DNA of 64,000 bases from Bacillus sp. 1780r2a1 (GCA_024134725.1 CP099863.1:3655258-3719257), one strand, 5' to 3'; counted from the first letter of the stretch, positions 15,479-25,585 are shown. The notes: generated by a model not told the origin, from the letters alone. Numbers and translations are program-made.

Positions 15479-18103
15479 TTACTTAGCATCAAACCAAGTA
15501 GCACCGTATGAATAATCTACCTTTAAAGGTACATCTAATTTCAGTGCGCTTTCCATTACTTCTGGAACAATGCGTTCAAGAATTTCAATTTCATGTTTCG
15601 GTGCTTCAAAGATAAGCTCATCATGTACTTGAAGAAGAAGCTTGGTTTCTAAATTTTCTTCTTTTAATCGCTTAGCCATCTCGAGCATTGCTTTTTTGAT
15701 AATATCAGCAGCTGTTCCTTGAATAGGTGTGTTCATAGCCGTTCTCTCAGCAAAACTTCTGAGATTGAAGTTGCGGCTTGTAATCTCAGGTAGGTAGCGA
15801 CGACGGTGCAATAAAGTCGTTACATAGCCTGTTTCTTTCGCTTGACGTATAATGTCTGCCATATATTCTTGAACTCCAGGAAAACTTTCTAAGTAGCGCT
15901 CAATAAACTTTGCTGCTTCTTTTCGCGTAATACCGAGATTCTGTGATAACCCATAATCACTAATGCCATACACTATCCCGAAGTTAACCGCTTTTGCTTG
16001 ACGTCTCATATTCGACGTCACATCTTCTTTTGCTACGTGGAACACATCCATAGCCGTTTTCGTATGAACATCTAGATCTTCTGTAAATGCCTCAATTAGT
16101 TTTTCATCCGCTGCAATATGTGCTAAGACACGCAGCTCGATTTGAGAATAATCGGCGGCAAAGATTACCCAATCTTTCTGAGAAGGAACAAAAGCTGAAC
16201 GTATTTTTTTCCCTTCTTCCAAGCGGATAGGGATATTTTGCAAATTAGGATCAACTGAACTTAACCGTCCTGTTTGCGTTAACGTTTGATTAAAACGCGT
16301 ATGAACTTTTTCATCAGAATGAATGACTTTCTTTAGCCCTTCCACATATGTAGACTGAAGCTTACCAAGCTGACGGTATTCTAAGATTTCTTGGATAATT
16401 TCATGCTTATTAGCCAACTGTTCCAACACATCTGCAGAAGTAGAATAGCCCGTTTTTGTCTTTTTAATAACGGGAAGCTCAAGCTTTTCAAACAATATAA
16501 CTCCCAGCTGCTTCGTTGAATTAATGTTAAATTCTTCTCCAGCGTAACTATAAATAGTAGCTTCTAATTCCTTCAAGCGCTCATGAATAGTTTTCCCTAA
16601 CTCATCTAGTCGGTTGTGGTCAATTTTCACTCCTTGATATTCCATGTCAGCTAATACAAATGACAGGGGCATCTCAAGCTGTTCATATAAGTCATATTGC
16701 TCATTTTCTTTTAGCTCTGTTAGCAGCTTTTCTTTTAAAAATCGAAGCGCTGCAGCTTTTCTAGCAACATGTTCTGCTAATTCATCTACTTCAGGTACAG
16801 ATTTCTTTGCACCTTTTCCATATACTGCTTCATCAGAGTTTACTTGCGTATAGCCTTTTAACTTAGCAATTGTAGCTAAATCATCGTTGGCTTCCGCAGG
16901 GTTTAAGATATAGGAAGCAATCATGATATCTTGTTCAATTCCTTTAATCTCATAGCCTTCCCAACGCATCGCGACAACCATTCTTTTTCCATCAAATACG
17001 GTCTTTTTCATTGATGCATCCTGCAGCCAGTTTACAAATTCAGAAGACTCTAAGGCTACTGATTTTTCAATGAAAAAGTGGCCGTTTTCATTGCTAATAC
17101 CAAAGCCTAACAGCTGATCACGATGATAATTCTCTTCATACCCTTCCACAACAAGCGCAGCGTCTTTGGTTAGTATATTTTTGTCTACACTTTGCACTAT
17201 CTTATGTTCAAGCTCTTCAAAAGAATTGCTATCCTCTGAATCGCCACCAAATTTATCTAACAAGGAATTAAAGCCGAGCTCTTTAAATAATGCTAGAAGC
17301 TTTTCACTATTTTCACCTTCATACAAAACGCTTTCCAAGCTCACTTCAATGGGTGCGTTTGTGTCGATTGTAGCAAGCTCTTTGCTCATGAGTGCCTGCT
17401 CTTTGTTATCCGATAGCTTTTCTTTTAATTTTTTACCACTTACTTGATCGATCGATTCCAAGACGTTTTCAACTGTACCAAACTCTTTTAACAATTTCAG
17501 AGCCGTCTTTTCTCCAACTCCAGGAACACCCGGAATGTTGTCAGAAGAGTCCCCCATAAGCCCCTTCATATCAATTATTTGCATAGCCTTAATTCCATAC
17601 TTCTCATCAATTAAAGCTGGAGTATAGGCATCAACATCTGTAATGCCTTTTCGCGTGATACCGACTGTTATGTGTTCTGAAACAAGCTGAAGTAAATCTT
17701 TATCACCTGAAATTACTTTCACTTCAAAGTTCTCTTTTTCAGCTTGTGTTGCCAATGTACCGATAATGTCATCGGCTTCGTAATTCTCTAGCTCATAGCG
17801 CTTAATTCCGTAAGCATCTAGCAAGTCTCGAATAAATGGAAATTGCTCTGATAACTCAGGCGGCGTTTTTTGTCTTCCACCTTTATACTCTGTAAATGTT
17901 TTATGACGAAACGTTGTTTTGCCAGCATCAAATGCAACAAGAAGATGTGTTGGTTTCTCCTCTTCTAAAATGCGCATTAACATCGTTGTAAATCCGTAAA
18001 TGGCGTTTGTATGTATACCTTTATCATTATTCAGTAAAGGCAGAGCAAAAAATGCACGATATGCAATACTATTGCCGTCTATTAATACTAATTTCTTGGA
18101 CAT
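15479..18103 (-). CDS. polA: DNA polymerase I
   Basis: 874 residues in three parts. Residues 1-290 form the 5'-nuclease (FEN) domain with LVIDGNS-type start, NYEADDIIGTLA and GDSSDNIPGVPGVG. Residues about 310-470 have the 3'-5' exonuclease fold, but the catalytic DxE motif is replaced (AALVVEGYEE), so proofreading is lost as in other Bacillus enzymes. The polymerase domain has motif A DYSQIELRVLAHIA, motif B RRQAKAVNFGIVYGISDYGL and motif C QVHDELIFEAP. It fills gaps in repair and replaces RNA primers. GGAGG precedes the ATG. First gene of polA-mutM-ytaF-coaE. Confidence 0.98.
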   Translation of the reverse strand: MSKKLVLIDGNSIAYRAFFALPLLNNDKGIHTNAIYGFTTMLMRILEEEKPTHLLVAFDAGKTTFRHKTFTEYKGGRQKTPPELSEQFPFIRDLLDAYGIKRYELENYEADDIIGTLATQAEKENFEVKVISGDKDLLQLVSEHITVGITRKGITDVDAYTPALIDEKYGIKAMQIIDMKGLMGDSSDNIPGVPGVGEKTALKLLKEFGTVENVLESIDQVSGKKLKEKLSDNKEQALMSKELATIDTNAPIEVSLESVLYEGENSEKLLALFKELGFNSLLDKFGGDSEDSNSFEELEHKIVQSVDKNILTKDAALVVEGYEENYHRDQLLGFGISNENGHFFIEKSVALESSEFVNWLQDASMKKTVFDGKRMVVAMRWEGYEIKGIEQDIMIASYILNPAEANDDLATIAKLKGYTQVNSDEAVYGKGAKKSVPEVDELAEHVARKAAALRFLKEKLLTELKENEQYDLYEQLEMPLSFVLADMEYQGVKIDHNRLDELGKTIHERLKELEATIYSYAGEEFNINSTKQLGVILFEKLELPVIKKTKTGYSTSADVLEQLANKHEIIQEILEYRQLGKLQSTYVEGLKKVIHSDEKVHTRFNQTLTQTGRLSSVDPNLQNIPIRLEEGKKIRSAFVPSQKDWVIFAADYSQIELRVLAHIAADEKLIEAFTEDLDVHTKTAMDVFHVAKEDVTSNMRRQAKAVNFGIVYGISDYGLSQNLGITRKEAAKFIERYLESFPGVQEYMADIIRQAKETGYVTTLLHRRRYLPEITSRNFNLRSFAERTAMNTPIQGTAADIIKKAMLEMAKRLKEENLETKLLLQVHDELIFEAPKHEIEILERIVPEVMESALKLDVPLKVDYSYGATWFDAK

Positions 18104-18264
18104 GAATAATCCTCCATTTCAAAAAAAAGAACGTTTATTCTATTTTATCAAAAGTTCCCTCTTAACAACAAAAACTAATCTATCTAATTACAGTTAGTTT
18201 TTTACCAGAAACTAGTTTCATACATAATTTGAACGAGGAATGCGCCTCAATTATAAATGGTATA

Positions 18265-18304
18265 AACAAAAAAGGCATTATCCTTTATAGAATAATGCCT
18301 TTGT
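18265..18304 (-). terminator. Second terminator after phoPR
   Basis: On the minus strand AAAGGCATTAT pairs with ATAATGCCTTT around a 10-base loop, followed by TTTTTG. Confidence 0.88.
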
Positions 18305-18315
18305 CTTATGTCATA

Positions 18316-18358
18316 AAAAAATAGACGAAAGAAGTATGAAGACTCCTTTCGTCTTCCA
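18316..18358 (-). terminator. First terminator after phoPR
   Basis: On the minus strand AAGACGAAAG pairs with CTTTCGTCT around a loop of about 13 bases, followed by ATTTTTTT. Confidence 0.88.
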
Positions 18359-18455
18359 AAATTGGCTCCTTGGATGAAGGGGTTTCCATAGAAAAGTATA
18401 ACAAGCTTATATTAAGCTTCCTTAAACACTTTGTAAAAGGAGCGTAAACATTTGC

Positions 18456-20225
18456 TTAGTTTTCTAAGTATTTGTTTAATGTGACAGAAAAGGTTGTCCC
18501 TTCATTTACTTTACTCTGTACGTCAATGTGTCCTTTATGTGCTTCTACAAGATGCTTGACAATAGCTAGTCCAAGACCTGTACCACCGGAGTTTCTACTT
18601 CTTGCTTTATCCACCCGGTAAAAGCGTTCAAAAATCCGAGGAATTTCTTCTTGAGCGATGCCAATCCCTGTATCAGTGATATGAACAAGGACCGTTTCTA
18701 ATTTCTCTTCAATTTGAATATGCACTTTTCCGCTTGGCATCGTATAATTCAGTGCATTACTAATTAAATTCATAAAAACTTGGGTTAACCGCTGGATATC
18801 TCCTTCAATTAAACATTCCTCTTCCAATGTTTCGATTTGAAGATCAACTTCTCGCTCTTTTGCTCGATTAGAAAGAACCATAACAATTTCGTAAAGAAGC
18901 GTATTAATATTAATAGTTTGAACGGTTAACTGAAAACCTTGCTGTTCCACTTTTGATAAATCTAATAAATCTTGTATTAACGTTTCCATCCGTTGACTTT
19001 CATTCATGATAATCGATAGAAATTGCTTTCTTAGCTCAGGTTCCTCCATAGCTCCATCTAAAAGCGTCTCACTAAACCCTTTAATTGATGTGATAGGTGT
19101 TTTTAACTCATGAGATACGTTAGCAACAAAATCTCGACGAACTTGCTCTAGTTTCTTAAGTTCTGTTATGTCATGAAAGACAAGAACAATCCCTTTCCAT
19201 TCATCATTTAACCCAATAATTGGTGCTCCATATACATCATAGTGACGACGCTCAATATTCCTAGAGAGTACAACATGCTTGCGAACTTTTACTTCTGTCA
19301 TAAAAATCTCTTCTACTAGAGAAACCACTTCTTTATGTTCAAACACTTCATAATAAAGATGATATAAGAAATCATCCATCTTTATTTGGAACTGTTCTTT
19401 ATAAGCTCGATTTACTAGGTTAATATAGCCGCGACTATCAATTAAAATCATCCCGCTACCCATATTTTCAATGAGCGTCCGCAAGCGATCTTGTTGCATC
19501 TCTTGACTACGAATTAACTCTTGTAAATTGCGAGCTAAAGCATTGATGGACTGACTTAACATTCCTGTTTCATCCATATAATCTTCATAGGTACGAGCTT
19601 TATAATTGCCTCTTGCTAACTCCATGGCTACCTGAGTAGCAGATTCAATTGGTCTCGTATAGCGATTCATTATCTTTATTCCTAGTAATAAAATGACGAT
19701 TAACGCAACGCCAAGACTCCCAATTAACAGTCCCCATATTTGTTGATTCACTTGATTTAACGATGCAAAAGAGGTACTTAAAACAACAAAACCTTCTTTC
19801 TCACCATCAATGACAAGCGGTACGCCATAGTAATAGAGATCATGGTTTTCTTCAATACGACTGAACGCTTCCTTATTCATGCTTTGCTTCTTTATTACCT
19901 CTTGGAGTATCCTAGTGTTTTCCAAAGAACCACTGTCACTACTTGCGTTTGAATCTACAAGAATTGTGCCATCATTATTAATAACAGTTGCTCGAACACT
20001 TAATGACTCACTAATTGAATCTACATTTTCTTGCAGAGTTGGATTTGTCAGGCCTTCTTTACCAATAAAAAGTTCTACAAGCTCAGCTTCTTTTTCCATA
20101 CGTTCTTGAAAGGTTTGAAAATAGAAGTTTTTAAAGAGCTGAGCTAATAATAAGCCTAAACAAACCAGTACCACAATAATTAAGGTTAGCAGTGCAAAAA
20201 GTAAGCGCGAGCGGAACTTATTCAT
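18456..20225 (-). CDS. phoR: Phosphate-response sensor histidine kinase PhoR
   Basis: 589 residues; membrane kinase that phosphorylates PhoP when phosphate is low. Order: N-terminal helix (about 9-30), extracytoplasmic sensor (to about 160), second helix LLIGSLGVALIVILLLGIKI, HAMP, PAS domain (GSGMILIDSRGYINLVNRAY), dimerisation and phosphate-accepting domain with NVSHELKTPITSIKGFSETLL, and ATPase domain with NLISNALNY, DTGIGI and GGTGLGLAIVKHLV. It overlaps the phoP stop by 8 bases, so the pair is translationally coupled. In B. subtilis the kinase reads wall teichoic acid metabolism as a phosphate signal. Confidence 0.95.
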   Translation of the reverse strand: MNKFRSRLLFALLTLIIVVLVCLGLLLAQLFKNFYFQTFQERMEKEAELVELFIGKEGLTNPTLQENVDSISESLSVRATVINNDGTILVDSNASSDSGSLENTRILQEVIKKQSMNKEAFSRIEENHDLYYYGVPLVIDGEKEGFVVLSTSFASLNQVNQQIWGLLIGSLGVALIVILLLGIKIMNRYTRPIESATQVAMELARGNYKARTYEDYMDETGMLSQSINALARNLQELIRSQEMQQDRLRTLIENMGSGMILIDSRGYINLVNRAYKEQFQIKMDDFLYHLYYEVFEHKEVVSLVEEIFMTEVKVRKHVVLSRNIERRHYDVYGAPIIGLNDEWKGIVLVFHDITELKKLEQVRRDFVANVSHELKTPITSIKGFSETLLDGAMEEPELRKQFLSIIMNESQRMETLIQDLLDLSKVEQQGFQLTVQTININTLLYEIVMVLSNRAKEREVDLQIETLEEECLIEGDIQRLTQVFMNLISNALNYTMPSGKVHIQIEEKLETVLVHITDTGIGIAQEEIPRIFERFYRVDKARSRNSGGTGLGLAIVKHLVEAHKGHIDVQSKVNEGTTFSVTLNKYLEN

Positions 20226-20934
20226 CTACCTTTGGTTCCTCCAACTTATACCCTAAACCACGAATCGTTTTAATATAAATAGGCTTTCTTGTATTGCTTT
20301 CAATTTTTTCACGCAAATGACTAATATGGACATCTACGATGCGTGTATCACCAGCAAAATCATAGTTCCAAACAGCACTTAACAACTGATCACGAGTTAA
20401 CACCCGTCCTTTATGTTTTGATAAATATAATAGTAGTTCAAACTCTTTTGGCGTTAATTCTAGCTGCTCTTGTTGAAAATAAGCTTCGTAATGCTCAGGA
20501 AGAATTTTTAAGTCTCCAATAAAAATTCTTTCTCCATCTTCTTCTTCCTGATCCGCTTGATTACTAATTTGCGAACGACGAAGTATGGCCTTCACCCGAG
20601 CAACAACCTCTCGTGGACTGAAAGGTTTGGTCATATAGTCATCTGCTCCAAGTTCTAAGCCTAACACTTTATCAAACTCATCATCCTTAGCCGTTAACAT
20701 TAAAATAGGCGTCATAACTTTCTGCTGTCTAAGCTTTTTACACACTTCAATTCCATCCATTTTGGGAAGCATTAAGTCTAACACGATTAAATCTGGATTT
20801 TCTTCCAGTGCTTTATTGTACCCTTCTTCTCCATCCATTGCTGTGCTAACCTCAAAACCAGCTTGCTGCAGGTTATACTGTAATAATGTTGAGATTGACT
20901 GTTCATCGTCTACTACTAATAATCTCTTATTCAT
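20218..20934 (-). CDS. phoP: Phosphate-response regulator PhoP
   Basis: 238 residues from ATG 20934, matching the known start M-N-K-x-L-L-V-V-D-D-E; the frame is open to 20958. The receiver domain has Asp9-Asp10, the phosphorylated Asp53 (IVLDLMLP), Thr in MLTAKDD and Lys in DDYMTKPFSPRE. The C-terminal winged-helix OmpR-type domain has LELTPKEFELLLYLSKHKGRVLTRDQLLSAVWNYDF and TRIVDVHISHLREKIE, ending TIRGLGYKLE. GGAGG lies 14 bases upstream, a rather long spacing. It governs the phosphate-starvation regulon; the partner kinase follows directly. Confidence 0.96.
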   Translation of the reverse strand: MNKRLLVVDDEQSISTLLQYNLQQAGFEVSTAMDGEEGYNKALEENPDLIVLDLMLPKMDGIEVCKKLRQQKVMTPILMLTAKDDEFDKVLGLELGADDYMTKPFSPREVVARVKAILRRSQISNQADQEEEDGERIFIGDLKILPEHYEAYFQQEQLELTPKEFELLLYLSKHKGRVLTRDQLLSAVWNYDFAGDTRIVDVHISHLREKIESNTRKPIYIKTIRGLGYKLEEPKVDE

Positions 20935-21058
20935 GTTCGTAACATAAGCCTCCATCAATTCATTTTAAACGCCACTTCATCCATTATTTTATCTATATGT
21001 ATGTCATTATCATACACTGATTCTTTAAAGTTCTCAAAGGCATTTCATAATATTATGC

Positions 21059-21098
21059 CAATAAACAAGCCCCCTAATTGAAAAGGAGGCCTGTTTGT
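21059..21098 (-). terminator. Terminator of the MaoC-like gene
   Basis: On the minus strand AACAGGCCTCCTTTTC..., with GGCCTCC pairing with GGGGGCTTGTTT around the TTTTCAATTA loop; T-run is short. It separates the MaoC-like gene from phoP. Confidence 0.6.
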
Positions 21099-21105
21099 CA
21101 CCGCA

Positions 21106-21582
21106 TTAAAAGTTCTCAAACTCATGTGTCTCCGCAATGGATAGCTCTTGAGGAGGACATACAATAAATTGAGCTTGTACAACACTTTCTTCGTTTTCAT
21201 CTGTTGCTTGTACGTCAATTGTAATTGTCTTTTCTTCCATATTTTTATCAACTACTTCAAATAAAAATTCAACTGTACTGTAGTGGTAAATACGCTTAGG
21301 AAATGAGACGGTTTGCTTTAAAACATGACTTCCCGGACCTGGCAGGTATTTGGAGATAGCAGCTGTCATCATTCCATTGATCATGATTGCTGGAACAATT
21401 GGCTTTTTAAATACTGTTTGTGCAGCATAATCATGCTGAATATAGAGGGGATTGGCGTCATTGGTTAGACCTAGATATAAGAGAATATCTTTATCCTCTA
21501 TGCGTTCAGTAAGTGAAAGCTTTTCACCAACTTGAATTTGTTTTATAGTTCTTCCAATCTTTTGTTTTTTCCCTAGCACCAT
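21106..21582 (-). CDS. MaoC-like (hot-dog fold) dehydratase
   Basis: 158 residues from ATG 21582 (GAAAGGATGA upstream); the frame is open to 21621. The protein has the hot-dog fold pattern of R-specific enoyl-CoA hydratases: YLGLTNDANPLYIQHDYAAQTVFKKPIVPAIMINGMM corresponds to the hydratase motif in which Asp and His (here D-A-N-P-L-Y) act, though the usual catalytic His is replaced by Tyr in the D-x-N-P-x-H box. The true reaction is therefore uncertain; a hydratase or thioesterase-like acyl role is possible. It stands alone between phoP and mdh with its own terminator. Confidence 0.75.
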   Translation of the reverse strand: MVLGKKQKIGRTIKQIQVGEKLSLTERIEDKDILLYLGLTNDANPLYIQHDYAAQTVFKKPIVPAIMINGMMTAAISKYLPGPGSHVLKQTVSFPKRIYHYSTVEFLFEVVDKNMEEKTITIDVQATDENEESVVQAQFIVCPPQELSIAETHEFENF

Positions 21583-21671
21583 TGCTACTTCATCCTTTCT
21601 ATTTGTAGCTTGTAGAAACAACCACGAATTACACGAACAGTTCTTGTATAAGATAGTGAAGCTTCTACAAC

Positions 21672-21707
21672 AAAAAAATTCGAGGTTTCCCTCGAATTTT
21701 CCTGTTT
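21672..21707 (-). terminator. Terminator of citZ-icd-mdh
   Basis: On the minus strand AAAATTCGAGGGAAACCTCGAATTTTTTT: a 10-bp stem AAATTCGAGG-type, 5-base loop and seven Ts, 50 bases after mdh. Confidence 0.93.
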
Positions 21708-21753
21708 TTCTTTTATAAATGATGCTTTTGTTTAATCAGTGCTTTCTTACTTA

Positions 21754-22692
21754 TTAGATAAGAACGCTCATCACGTTTTTAACTGAATCAGCAGATTGAT
21801 CTAGAGCTGCTTTTTCTTGTTCAGTTAGCTCTAACTCAATTACTTGCTCAATACCATTTGCCCCCAGAACTGTTGGTACGCCAAGGTAGATACCACTATA
21901 ACCATATTCACCTTCTAAATACGCAATTGTAGGTAAAATACGACGCTGATCTTTTAGGATAGCTTCTGTCATTTCCAATAGAGCTGCAGCAGGTGCATAA
22001 TAAGCACTACCATTTCCTAGAAGATTCACAATCTCACCGCCACCTTTACGCGTACGCTCCACAATAGCATTTAAGCGGTCTTGTGGAATTAACGTTTGAA
22101 GTGGAATTCCACCTGCGTATGAATAACGTACAAGAGGAACCATATCGTCACCGTGTCCCCCTAGTACAAAGCCAGTAACGTCCTTAACTGAGACATTCAG
22201 TTCCTGCGCGACAAATGTACGGAAACGAGCTGAATCTAGTACACCAGACTGACCAATTACACGATTTTTTGGAAATCCAGATTCTTTAAATACTGTATAA
22301 GTCATCGCATCAACTGGGTTTGTTAACACAATAATATAACAATTTGGTGAGTATTTAACAATTTCTTGCGTTACAGACTTCATTACCTTTTGGTTTGTCG
22401 TAACTAAATCGTCACGACTCATACCAGGCTTACGTGCAATACCAGCTGTAATAATGACAACATCAGAATCAGCTGTATCTTCATAGTTGGCTGTTCCTGT
22501 AATATTAGCATCAAAACCTTGTACTGGGCTTGCTTCTAACATATCCAACGCTTTACCTTTAGCTGGGTTTTCTGCCTGTGGAATATCCACCAATACAACG
22601 TCAGCTAACTCTTTTTGTCCGATCAAAAACGCAGTTGTTGCACCTGTAAAGCCAGCACCAATAACTGAGACTTTTTTTCGTTTGTTTGACAT
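21754..22692 (-). CDS. mdh: Malate dehydrogenase
   Basis: 312 residues, the lactate-dehydrogenase-like form found in Bacillus. It oxidises malate to oxaloacetate with NAD in the TCA cycle. Visible: NAD-binding [18 protein letters not shown], Asp of DIPQAENP, the substrate-binding loop [16 protein letters not shown], and the catalytic His in [28 protein letters not shown] precedes the ATG. Third gene of citZ-icd-mdh; 31 bases follow icd. Confidence 0.97.
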   Translation of the reverse strand: MSNKRKKVSVIGAGFTGATTAFLIGQKELADVVLVDIPQAENPAKGKALDMLEASPVQGFDANITGTANYEDTADSDVVIITAGIARKPGMSRDDLVTTNQKVMKSVTQEIVKYSPNCYIIVLTNPVDAMTYTVFKESGFPKNRVIGQSGVLDSARFRTFVAQELNVSVKDVTGFVLGGHGDDMVPLVRYSYAGGIPLQTLIPQDRLNAIVERTRKGGGEIVNLLGNGSAYYAPAAALLEMTEAILKDQRRILPTIAYLEGEYGYSGIYLGVPTVLGANGIEQVIELELTEQEKAALDQSADSVKNVMSVLI

Positions 22693-22723
22693 GTTAATTC
22701 CCCCAAATCGTTCTCTTTTACTA

Positions 22724-24010
22724 TTATACTGTTACTTGATTTCCTAAGTTTTTAATTAACTCATCTGCAAATTCAGAGCATTTTACTTCTTTTGCTCCAT
22801 CCATTAAACGAGCAAAATCATATGTTACTACTTGAGAAGCAATTGTTTTTTCCATTGATTCCATTACAAGCGTAGCTGCTTCAGTCCAACCTAAATGCTC
22901 TAGCATTAACACACCTGATAATAATACAGATGAAGGATTTACTTTGTCTAGACCCGCATACTTAGGAGCAGTACCATGTGTTGCTTCAAAGATTGCATGT
23001 CCAGTTTCATAGTTAATGTTGGCACCTGGTGCAATACCAATTCCACCTACTTGTGCAGCTAAAGCATCCGAAATGTAATCACCGTTTAAGTTCATTGTTG
23101 CAACTACATCAAATTCACGAGGGCGTGTTAAAATTTGTTGTAAGAAGATATCTGCAATTGAATCTTTTACGATAATTTTTCCAGCAGCTTCTGCTTCTGC
23201 TTGTGCTTTATTTGCAGCGTCTTTTCCGTCTTTTTCAACGATGCGGTCATATTGAGCCCAAGTAAATACTTTATCGCCGAATTCTTTTTCAGCTAGTTCA
23301 TAACCCCAGTTTTTGAAGGCACCTTCAGTGAACTTCATGATGTTCCCTTTATGAACAAGGGTTACAGACTTACGACCGTGCTCGATTGCATAGTTAATTG
23401 CTCCGCGTACTAAGCGCTCTGTACCCTCAGATGATACTGGTTTAATACCAATACCTGATGTTTCAGGGAAGCGGATTTTGTTAACACCCATTTCAGTTTG
23501 TAGGAAGTTGATTAACTTTTGAACTTCTTCAGAACCTTTTGCATACTCAATACCAGCATAGATATCTTCTGTATTTTCACGGAAGATAACCATATCCGTA
23601 TCTTCTGGACGTTTAATTGGTGATGGAACACCTTCGAAATAACGCACTGGACGTAAGCAAGTAAATAGATCTAACTCTTGACGTAAAGCAACGTTTAGTG
23701 AACGGATTCCACCACCTACTGGCGTTGTTAATGGTCCCTTAATCGCGATTATGTACTCACGAATAACATCTAATGTTTCAGCTGGTAACCACTCGCCAGT
23801 TTCGTTAAATGCTTTTTCCCCTGCTAATACTTCTTTCCAAACAATTTCTTTTTCGCCATCATATGCTTTTTCAACAGCTGCTTCTAATACACGAGATGCT
23901 GCTGCCCAAATATCTGGACCAATTCCGTCTCCTTCGATATATGGAATTACTGGGTTGTTAGGTACATTTAACACTCCGTTTGTTACCGTAATTTTTTGTC
24001 CGTTTGTCAT
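22724..24010 (-). CDS. icd: Isocitrate dehydrogenase (NADP)
   Basis: 428 residues, slightly longer than the B. subtilis enzyme. It converts isocitrate to 2-oxoglutarate, making NADPH. Visible marks: [14 protein letters not shown], the substrate-loop [18 protein letters not shown] containing the serine that is phosphorylated in E. coli, [58 protein letters not shown] and [21 protein letters not shown] precedes the ATG. It lies 92 bases after citZ, with a hairpin in between that may set the citZ to icd ratio. Confidence 0.97.
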   Translation of the reverse strand: MTNGQKITVTNGVLNVPNNPVIPYIEGDGIGPDIWAAASRVLEAAVEKAYDGEKEIVWKEVLAGEKAFNETGEWLPAETLDVIREYIIAIKGPLTTPVGGGIRSLNVALRQELDLFTCLRPVRYFEGVPSPIKRPEDTDMVIFRENTEDIYAGIEYAKGSEEVQKLINFLQTEMGVNKIRFPETSGIGIKPVSSEGTERLVRGAINYAIEHGRKSVTLVHKGNIMKFTEGAFKNWGYELAEKEFGDKVFTWAQYDRIVEKDGKDAANKAQAEAEAAGKIIVKDSIADIFLQQILTRPREFDVVATMNLNGDYISDALAAQVGGIGIAPGANINYETGHAIFEATHGTAPKYAGLDKVNPSSVLLSGVLMLEHLGWTEAATLVMESMEKTIASQVVTYDFARLMDGAKEVKCSEFADELIKNLGNQVTV

Positions 24011-24059
24011 AAAAATAACCCCCTTGAAGTTTTAAAGCTTATTAGCTTAGTAGCTTATT

Positions 24060-24091
24060 ATAAAGTGCTCAACTCACGCTGAGCACTTTCT
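24060..24091 (-). terminator. Hairpin between citZ and icd
   Basis: On the minus strand AAAGTGCTCA pairs with TGAGCACTTT around an 8-base loop, followed by ATAAT rather than a pure T-run. It looks like a partial terminator within the TCA operon. Confidence 0.65.
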
Positions 24092-24101
24092 CACATAAAA
24101 G

Positions 24102-25220
24102 TTAATCTCTTTGCTCAATCGGGATATACGCTTGTTTTCCTTCACCGATATAATCGGCACGTGGACGAATTAATCGATTGTTTGAATACTGTTCTAAAAT
24201 ATGCGCTACCCAACCTGATACACGGCTTACCGCAAAGATTGGTGTAAACAAATCATGATCAATTCCTAAGCTGTGATAGACAGAAGCAGAATAGAAGTCT
24301 ACGTTTGGTGGCAGCTTCTTCTCACTTGTAACAATTTCTTCAATCTTTACAGACATTTCATAAAGAGTAGCGTCTCCAGCTTGTTTTGTAAGCTTCTCAG
24401 ACATCTCCCTCAAATGTTTAGCACGTGGATCTCCTTGCTGATACACACGGTGACCAAAGCCCATAATCTTCTCTTTATTTGCTAACTTACTGCGAATATA
24501 AGGCTCTGCATTTTCTACCGTTTCAATATCAGATAGCATTTTCATAACAGCTTCATTTGCACCACCATGAAGAGGACCTTTTAAGGCTCCGATTGCTGCT
24601 GTAATGCCAGAATAAATATCTGAAAGAGTTGCTACACAGACACGAGCGGTAAATGTCGATGCATTTAGTTCATGGTCAGCGTGTAAGACAAGTGCTTTAT
24701 TAAATGCTTCAACTTCAATGTCAGTCGGTTCATTACCCGTTAACATGTACAAGAAGTTAGCAGCAATGCTATAGTTTTCGTTCGGTTCAATTGGATCCAT
24801 TCCTTTTCGAATGCGTGAAAAGGCTGTTACAATTGTTGGTAATTTGGCTTGTAGGCGAACTGCCTTACGATAATTAGCTTCTTCATCCATTAGGTCTGCT
24901 TCTGGATCGTACAGACCAATTAGTGACACGGCTGTTCTTAAAGCTGCCATTGGATGAACATCTTTGATTGGATATGTTTTGAAATGATCTAATACTTCAT
25001 GAGGTAATTTAGCATTCTCTGCTAGTAACCTAGAAAAAATAGATAACTCTTCTTTATTTGGTAATTTTCCATGCCAAAGCAAATAAACTACTTCTTCAAA
25101 TGTAGCATAGTCTGCTAAATCATCAATATTGTAACCACGATAAGTTAGCGTGTCGTCAATAATGGAGCTTACCGCTGAAGTTGTCGCAACAACTCCCTCT
25201 AAACCTCGAGTCGCAGTCAT
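24102..25220 (-). CDS. citZ: Citrate synthase
   Basis: 372 residues, as in B. subtilis CitZ. It condenses acetyl-CoA and oxaloacetate, the entry step of the TCA cycle. Visible: GLEGVVATTSAVSSI near the start, the active-site histidines in LVLHADHELNASTF and FGHRVY, GPLHGGANEAVMKML, and the catalytic Asp in PNVDFYSASVYHSLGI. GGAGATGGGAAT precedes the ATG. First gene of citZ-icd-mdh; it has a long 5' leader containing a strong hairpin. Confidence 0.97.
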   Translation of the reverse strand: MTATRGLEGVVATTSAVSSIIDDTLTYRGYNIDDLADYATFEEVVYLLWHGKLPNKEELSIFSRLLAENAKLPHEVLDHFKTYPIKDVHPMAALRTAVSLIGLYDPEADLMDEEANYRKAVRLQAKLPTIVTAFSRIRKGMDPIEPNENYSIAANFLYMLTGNEPTDIEVEAFNKALVLHADHELNASTFTARVCVATLSDIYSGITAAIGALKGPLHGGANEAVMKMLSDIETVENAEPYIRSKLANKEKIMGFGHRVYQQGDPRAKHLREMSEKLTKQAGDATLYEMSVKIEEIVTSEKKLPPNVDFYSASVYHSLGIDHDLFTPIFAVSRVSGWVAHILEQYSNNRLIRPRADYIGEGKQAYIPIEQRD

Positions 25221-25283
25221 ATTCCCATCTCCTTTACAGAAAAGATTTCCCCATACACCCTATTGTACATACGAAAATAAATT

Positions 25284-25303
25284 AATTGAGCGCTGGCTCA
25301 ATT
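25284..25303 (-). promoter_or_regulatory. Hairpin in the citZ 5' leader
   Basis: AATTGAGC and GCTCAATT form a perfect 8-bp stem with a CAGC loop on the minus strand, 64 bases before the citZ start. Aconitase is known to bind citZ leader RNA in B. subtilis; whether this hairpin plays that part is inference. Confidence 0.4.
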
Positions 25304-25505
25304 CCACATCACATAAGACATTTCTATAGAAGCGCATCGTTTCTCATAGGGTTTTCTTAAGACCCTGATAAAAAAAGAAAATGCTTACATTTTCGTATTG
25401 CTAAATAACATAAAGAAAATATGCTATCTAGTATGCTTTTTTAGTTGTTTTATCGTATACGTTATACCATACAATTGTATGTAATGAGATGCGGCTTCAA
25501 ACTAT

Positions 25506-25534
25506 ATTATAAACAATTATCTGACTTTTGTGAA
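25506..25534 (-). promoter_or_regulatory. Sigma-A promoter of citZ
   Basis: On the minus strand TTCACA (25534-25529), a 17-base spacer and TATAAT (25511-25506). Transcription from here gives a leader of about 280 bases. The gap 25221-25585 has no gene. Near 25380-25395 the minus strand reads TGTAAGCATTTTCT, one base from a catabolite-responsive element. Confidence 0.65.
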
Positions 25535-25585
25535 TGAAAAGAGTAAATAAATTTTAAAAAAATTGTTATTATAAAAAAATTTCTA

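Larger units (their letters stand above)
18104..18455. other. Non-coding gap between polA and phoR
   Basis: 352 bases without a supported gene. Two minus-strand hairpins with T-runs lie here (see terminators), and the part next to polA (18104-18240) is A/T-rich and should hold the polA promoter, which I could not place with confidence. Confidence 0.6.

Noticed and set aside
12021-25364. Shared 12-mer TTTCTTAAGACC upstream of speD (12021) and citZ (25353)
   Set aside because: In 64 kb of A/T-rich DNA many pairs of 12-mers are expected by chance, and CTTAAG also occurs inside genes.
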